Shown here piece after piece: positions 60,907 through 64,000 of a stretch of 64,000 nt of DNA. Positions within the stretch are counted from its first letter, which is position 1. The number at the start of each line of letters is the position of its first letter. The notes under the pieces are model-generated. The model did no database searches and was not told the origin of the DNA. It worked only from the letters and a program-made list of their open reading frames with translations. The DNA is from Burkholderiaceae bacterium DAT-1 (GTDB lineage Bacteria; Pseudomonadota; Gammaproteobacteria; Burkholderiales; Chitinimonadaceae). Location: contig JAHRBI010000001.1 in NCBI GenBank assembly GCA_019084025.1, forward strand, positions 584,663 through 648,662, in the 5' to 3' direction. Both the position numbers and the translations under genes were made by a program.

Positions 60907-61485
60907 TCAAACGTAAGCCATTCCGCGCTCGACATGGTCGATCAGCGCGTGAATCACCTTGATATGAATTTCCTGAGTGCGATCTGCGTAGCCAAAGTGC
61001 GGCACGGTGACATCCACGTCCGCCTTGCCTTTCAGCTTGCCGCCATCCTTGCCAAGCAGCAGCACAACACGCATACCCTTGGCTCGTGCTGCTTCCACAG
61101 CACGGATGACATTGGCGGAATTACCGCTCGTAGTAATGCCGACCAGCACATCGCCGGGCTGGCCGAAGGCTTCTACGGCACGGCTGAACACATGGTCGAA
61201 GCCGTAATCATTGCCGACGCAGCTGAGGTGCGAGGGATCGGAAATCGCCATGGCCGGCAGCGCCGGACGGTTGTCGCGATAGCGGCCGGTCAGTTCTTCG
61301 GCAAAATGCATGGCATCGCAATGCGAACCGCCATTGCCGCAGGCCAGCACTTTCTTGCCGGACTTGAACGCCTCGACCAGGACATCACCCGCCGCCGTCA
61401 CCGACGCGAGAAAGGCCTCATCATTGCGCACGCGATCAAGCAGTGCAGCGGCCTCATCCAGATGGGCACGCAATGCCGCGCTCAT
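60907..61485 (-). CDS. gmhA: Phosphoheptose isomerase GmhA
   Basis: 192 residues, SIS domain. [22 protein letters not shown] (about 48-69), SCVGNDYGF and [10 protein letters not shown], together with [17 protein letters not shown], match GmhA almost word for word, including the metal/catalytic His and Glu region. First step of ADP-heptose synthesis for the lipopolysaccharide core. It is embedded between gatC and gatA with an ATGA overlap to gatC, which ties LPS core supply to a tRNA-charging operon. DiaA-type SIS proteins are the main alternative but lack these exact motifs. Confidence 0.9.
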   Translation of the reverse strand: MSAALRAHLDEAAALLDRVRNDEAFLASVTAAGDVLVEAFKSGKKVLACGNGGSHCDAMHFAEELTGRYRDNRPALPAMAISDPSHLSCVGNDYGFDHVFSRAVEAFGQPGDVLVGITTSGNSANVIRAVEAARAKGMRVVLLLGKDGGKLKGKADVDVTVPHFGYADRTQEIHIKVIHALIDHVERGMAYV

Positions 61486-61769
61486 TCAATCACCTTCGGC
61501 ACCAGGAACAGGCCGTTTTCCACCTGTGGCGCCACAGCCTGGTAGGCTTCGCGGCGATTGGTTTCGCTCACCACGTCTTCGCGAAGACGCAGGGATACAT
61601 CGCTGGCATGCGCCATCGGTTCGACGCCATCCGTATTCACGGCTTGCAATTGTTCAATCAGGCCAAGAATGCCATTCAGCTGCTGGCCGGTCGTGGCTAC
61701 TTCTTCGTCGCTCAGGGCAATGCGAGCCAGGCGCGCAATGCGGCGAACGTCCGCTTCGTTCAGGGACAT
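61482..61769 (-). CDS. gatC: Asp/Glu-tRNA amidotransferase subunit C
   Basis: 95 residues from ATG 61769 (ATG 61775 two codons upstream is possible). [20 protein letters not shown] start and the [18 protein letters not shown] middle are characteristic. Small belt protein that stabilises GatA-GatB. Head of gatC-gmhA-gatA-gatB. GAGGTG lies upstream. Confidence 0.95.
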   Translation of the reverse strand: MSLNEADVRRIARLARIALSDEEVATTGQQLNGILGLIEQLQAVNTDGVEPMAHASDVSLRLREDVVSETNRREAYQAVAPQVENGLFLVPKVIE

Positions 61770-61775
61770 GAACAC

Positions 61776-63122
<1,347 letters not shown>

Positions 63123-63143
63123 GCGGGCATCTTGAATCGTGAA

Positions 63144-63174
63144 CGGCTGCACGGTGAGCACTCACCCTGCAGCC
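63144..63174 (+). promoter_or_regulatory. Hairpin between mreB and mreC
   Basis: GGCTGCA (63145-63151) pairs with TGCAGCC (63168-63174) and, after one C-C mismatch, GGTGA (63153-63157) pairs with TCACC (63162-63166). A short U-containing tail follows, so it may be a partial terminator or processing site. Confidence 0.5.
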
Positions 63175-63176
63175 CG

Positions 63177-63203
63177 TTTCACTTTTCACATTTCACCTTT
63201 CAC
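63177..63203 (+). repeat. Heptamer repeat TTTCACN x4 upstream of mreC
   Basis: TTTCAC occurs at 63177, 63184, 63191 and 63198, exactly every 7 bases, with a variable seventh base (T, A, C). It ends 14 bases before the mreC ATG and replaces a normal ribosome site there. Confidence 0.8.
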
Positions 63204-63217
63204 ACTGTCCCGACACC

Positions 63218-64000
63218 ATGCAATCCACCAATCAACCGGCATTCTTCAAGCAAGGCCCCAAGCCGCTGCACCGGTTCATGCTGTACGCCACCCTAAGCAT
63301 CGTGCTTGTGGTCGTCGATCACCGGATGAATCTGATGTCGCCGGTGCGCAAGGTCGTGTCTGTCGCCCTGTATCCACTGCAATGGCTGGCTACCGCGCCC
63401 GTTGCAGGCGCACGCCAAGCTGCTGACTTCTTAAGCATGCAAGCAGTGCTGCTTAAAGAAAACCATCGCTTGCAGCAGGAAAAACTACAGGTCAATGCGC
63501 AACTCTTGCGCATGGATGCACTGGAGGTCGAAAACCGGCAATTGCGTGCGCTGCTTGCTGTCCCACGTGCGCAGAATGGCAAGGGAATTCTGACCGAGGT
63601 GCTCTATTACGCGCGCGACCCATCTACTGCCAAGCTGATCGTAGACAGGGGTTCGAGTGATGGCATTGCGCCGGGCATGCCCGTCATCGATGTACAAGGT
63701 ATCGCAGGTCAAGTCGTGCGCGTGCAACCGCTTACGTCTGAAGTGGAACTTGTGACAGACAACAATCATGCGGTGCCTATTCAGGTATTGCGTAGCGGCG
63801 TACGAGCAATCATCTACGGCAGAGGGCGACTGAAACCGCTGGAGGTGCAGTATATGCCCGCCAATGCAGACTTCCAGGTCGGCGATACCCTGGTCACCTC
63901 CGGCATTGATGGTATCTACCCGGCCGGCTTGCCGGTAGCGAAAGTTGCCAGTGTCGATCGGAGCTCCGACTTTGCGCGCATTACCTGCTCGCCGATCGCT
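63218..64000 (+). CDS. mreC: Rod shape-determining protein MreC (partial)
   Basis: The first 261 residues; the 3' end is outside the window. Cytoplasmic start with the typical AFFKQGPKPLHRF, a membrane helix (about 20-38), a coiled coil (about 70-110) and the beta-barrel periplasmic region with VDRGSSDGIAPGMPV and VGDTLVTSGIDGIYPAGLPV. Bridges MreB/MreD and the PBP2-RodA wall machinery. No Shine-Dalgarno sequence is apparent before ATG 63218; instead there is a pyrimidine-rich heptamer repeat. Confidence 0.95.
   Translation, partial: MQSTNQPAFFKQGPKPLHRFMLYATLSIVLVVVDHRMNLMSPVRKVVSVALYPLQWLATAPVAGARQAADFLSMQAVLLKENHRLQQEKLQVNAQLLRMDALEVENRQLRALLAVPRAQNGKGILTEVLYYARDPSTAKLIVDRGSSDGIAPGMPVIDVQGIAGQVVRVQPLTSEVELVTDNNHAVPIQVLRSGVRAIIYGRGRLKPLEVQYMPANADFQVGDTLVTSGIDGIYPAGLPVAKVASVDRSSDFARITCSPIA

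Overview
The window is an ordinary-looking chromosomal segment of a Gram-negative betaproteobacterium, most likely of the order Neisseriales (Chitinibacteraceae/Chromobacteriaceae type). This is inferred from the protein families, the tonB-ruvCAB-tol-pal-cpoB-queEC order, a DksA of the cysteine-poor type, a BPSS1780-family membrane protein and abundant type IV pilin genes. I see no rRNA, tRNA, CRISPR array, insertion sequence, phage or plasmid gene.

Layout. (1) 1-6813: F1Fo ATP synthase operon atpI(partial)-BEFHAGDC on +, closed by a UUCG-loop terminator; two gaps (atpB-atpE, atpG-atpD) hold strong hairpins. (2) 6961-16368: type IV pilus minor-pilin operon on + (pilE-like, fimT, pilV, pilW, pilX, pilY1), followed by an Ig-like, calcium-motif lipoprotein. 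(3) 16425-22907: a 2160-residue hybrid kinase on - combining Ser/Thr kinase, AAA ATPase, GAF, PAS, histidine kinase, receiver and HPt domains. (4) 23067-24645: orphan ParA-like ATPase plus CobW-type GTPase on +. (5) 24642-28643: fadH and a nitronate monooxygenase-like gene on -, behind a promoter overlapped by palindromes, then an outer membrane barrel. (6) 28776-29668: a 52-residue Cys-rich gene and a DUF218 gene on +. (7) 29647-40676: a long - strand run, tonB, ruvCAB, tolQ, a TraB/GumN gene, tolR, tolA, a TolA-like lipoprotein, tolB, pal, cpoB, queE, queC. (8) 40866-43101: cytochrome c, dksA, aroG on +. (9) 43166-48102: lipoyl-like protein, FecR/DUF6600 protein, hydrolase, dgkA, membrane protein on -; yggX on + at 48275. 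(10) 48641-52599: a second minor-pilin operon on -, in the same order as the first but ending in a beta-repeat protein instead of pilX-pilY1. (11) 53084-61769: pntA-pntAB-pntB, a soluble chemoreceptor, and gatC-gmhA-gatA-gatB, all on -. (12) 62079-64000: mreB and the start of mreC on +.

How the parts fit. Most genes are housekeeping: energy coupling (ATP synthase, transhydrogenase), envelope integrity (Tol-Pal, DgkA, MreBC, GmhA), recombination (RuvABC), tRNA modification and charging (QueCE, GatCAB) and the stringent response (DksA). The accessory layer is surface biology: two paralogous pilus-tip gene sets, an adhesin-like lipoprotein, a FecR-type secreted protein, a large signalling kinase and a cytoplasmic chemoreceptor.

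Most interesting to me: the TolA C-terminal-domain lipoprotein and the TraB/GumN gene built into the tol operon; the second pilin operon with its beta-repeat tip candidate; a shared palindrome TCAAGC-N4-GCTTGA upstream of fadH and pntA; and several structured leaders (atpD, dksA, mreB, mreC). None is proof of a new system; each is stated with the test that would settle it.
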